Positions 11,616 through 12,352 of a DNA stretch of 12,352 nucleotides are shown one piece after another. Both the position numbers and the translations under genes were made by a program. Source of the stretch: an uncultured Candidatus Saccharibacteria bacterium (lineage in GTDB: Bacteria > Patescibacteria > Saccharimonadia > Saccharimonadales > JAEWBQ01); contig CAMPGV010000026.1 of NCBI GenBank assembly GCA_946885745.1, positions 1 to 12,352 on the forward strand, given 5' to 3'. The notes under the pieces are model-generated. The model searched no databases and was not told where the DNA came from. It worked only from the letters and a program-made list of their open reading frames with translations. Positions within the stretch are counted from its first letter, which is position 1. Every line of letters begins with the position of its first letter.

Positions 11616-12068
11616 CTATAACATCATTGTCTGATCTATGCCAGCTGGTAGCTGGTCGGTCGGGAGTAATTGCTCAAGGCCGCCACCTTGCATGTACTCG
11701 GTGTAGAAATGATACAGCGTCACAATTGTCGCGATTCCGGCAAGGAGCGTAAACACCCCAAGAATCACCGCAAACCACAGCACCGTTAGTCCGGCAAAAC
11801 GCTTGTAACGCTCTGTCTCCAATAACTCCTGGCCCTGCTTGTCACGCATGGCACCGGTCATAATCAAGAGCAGATCCACAATCACCCAGGCACCAAGTCC
11901 ACCAAGAGTTAAGAGTTTTAGGATACCGGTGCCAATTTTACCGAGGTAAAAACGGTCAACGCCAAACATACCCCACATAAAGCTCAAAAAAAAGGCTGCC
12001 AAGAAATGACGCTGATTGTTCGGCGCCTGCGGCTCAACATCCACCAATGTCAGCTGCTCGCTAGTCAT
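11616..12068 (-). CDS. TM2-domain membrane protein
   Basis: This 150-residue protein has a TM2 domain: helix one (about 22-36), the DRFYLG motif (D38-R39-F40), then a [14 protein letters not shown] turn into the second helix. A third helix covers about 90-115 ([20 protein letters not shown]), followed by a polar tail. TM2 proteins are widespread and poorly understood membrane proteins (family knowledge). I chose the ATG at 12068, one base after the aspS stop (TAGtATG), since the alternative at 12110 would overlap aspS by 41 bp. No strong SD is visible, so translation is probably coupled to aspS. Confidence 0.82.
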   Translation of the reverse strand: MTSEQLTLVDVEPQAPNNQRHFLAAFFLSFMWGMFGVDRFYLGKIGTGILKLLTLGGLGAWVIVDLLLIMTGAMRDKQGQELLETERYKRFAGLTVLWFAVILGVFTLLAGIATIVTLYHFYTEYMQGGGLEQLLPTDQLPAGIDQTMML

Positions 12069-12069
12069 A

Positions 12070-12352
12070 CTAGTCTCGCTTTTCGACAACCTGAATGCTA
12101 AGTTCGTCAATTTGCGCCTGATCCACGAAGCTCGGCGAGCTCATCATCGTATCAACACCGGAGCCATTCTTTGGAAAAGCCACAATCTCACGAATATTCT
12201 CTTCGCCGGTCAGAATCATAAAAATACGGTCGACACCAAAGGCGCAGCCAGCGTGTGGCGGCGCACCGAACTTAAAGGCGTTAATCATCGCGCCAAAGCG
12301 TGACTCAACATAGGCCTCATCATACCCAAGTACACCAAAGGCCTTATATAGT
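12070..12352 (-). CDS. aspS: Aspartyl-tRNA synthetase, C-terminal part (cut by window edge)
   Basis: The last 93 residues of AspS are visible; the 5' part lies beyond position 12352. AspRS attaches aspartate to tRNA-Asp (or also tRNA-Asn in non-discriminating forms; the visible part does not decide this). The class II motif 3 region is clear: [16 protein letters not shown] with the ATP-contacting Arg, followed by [11 protein letters not shown] and the C-terminal helix that ends bacterial AspRS. The open frame runs without interruption to the window edge. The TM2 gene follows after one base, so the two form an operon. Confidence 0.92.
   Translation of the reverse strand, partial: LYKAFGVLGYDEAYVESRFGAMINAFKFGAPPHAGCAFGVDRIFMILTGEENIREIVAFPKNGSGVDTMMSSPSFVDQAQIDELSIQVVEKRD

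Noticed and set aside
11613..11620. ATAGCTAT palindrome with a following T run as a terminator of the aspS-TM2 operon
   Set aside because: The palindrome is too short to form a loop; the T run (TTTTTT) lies within a probable promoter for the next gene.
12069..12110. Longer start for the TM2 protein
   Set aside because: Overlaps aspS by 41 bp; the ATG one base after the aspS stop gives a normal TM2-protein N-terminus.
1..12352. CRISPR array, insertion sequence, prophage, integron or toxin-antitoxin module
   Set aside because: No spaced direct repeats, transposase, integrase, terminal inverted repeats or phage genes were found. The tRNAs lack a downstream duplicated 3' end that would mark an integration site; the matching bases after each are inverted, as hairpin arms.

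Overview
The window looks like chromosomal housekeeping DNA from a small-genome candidate phylum radiation (CPR/Patescibacteria) bacterium, most likely a Candidatus Saccharibacteria (TM7) relative. This is inferred from overall gene style, not from a marker gene. The pointers are very tight packing (gaps of -4 to about 80 bp between most genes), small membrane proteins with no recognisable family, a 68-residue protein of a type I associate with CPR genomes, a clusterless MutY-like glycosylase, and single-domain versions of common enzymes. UGA works as a normal stop (for example at 7734-7736 and 10283-10285), which argues against the CPR lineages that read UGA as glycine. I see no IS element, phage gene, CRISPR array or toxin-antitoxin pair.

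Layout. 1-780: an initiator tRNA-fMet lies downstream of an FtsB/DivIC-like division gene on the minus strand, and a second CAU-anticodon tRNA is on the plus strand. Both tRNAs encode CCA and run straight into long hairpins that include the CCA. 780-1400: a small zinc-ribbon protein has an exact TTGACA-17-TATAAT promoter, a possible SD-masking hairpin and a large 3' hairpin. 1393-4109 (minus): two small uncharacterised proteins with terminators, a two-helix membrane protein and an MFS transporter. 4189-5442 (plus): murC. 5439-6447 (minus): trmB then a MazG-like pyrophosphohydrolase. 6472-7362 (plus): an MscS channel. 7363-8267 (minus): a membrane protein and a secreted protein, overlapping by ATGA. 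8294-9094 (minus): a MutY-like glycosylase, divergent from 9125-10899 (plus): msrA, a metallo-beta-lactamase-fold hydrolase and an AlkA-like glycosylase. 10948-11543 (minus): a YtxH-like protein and a small membrane protein, in the same order as Bacillus ytxG-ytxH. 11616-12352 (minus): a TM2-domain protein and the C-terminus of AspS.

The strongest unifying signal is regulatory. Most genes at the head of a transcript in 4109-9125 have a -10-like hexamer ending 6-9 nt before the start codon and no Shine-Dalgarno sequence. This predicts leaderless mRNAs. Genes inside operons, and a few with long leaders, do have SD sequences. Several of these -10 boxes are palindromic and sit between divergent genes, so one element may serve both directions.

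Functionally the window joins cell-wall synthesis and division (murC, ftsB-like), translation (two tRNAs, trmB, aspS), osmotic safety (mscS), nucleotide sanitation (MazG-like) and a compact repair set (mutY, msrA, alkA). I did not find a clearly new multi-gene system. The items most worth following up are the leaderless and symmetric promoters, the clusterless Asp-to-Glu MutY, the unusual tRNA features and the zinc-ribbon gene.
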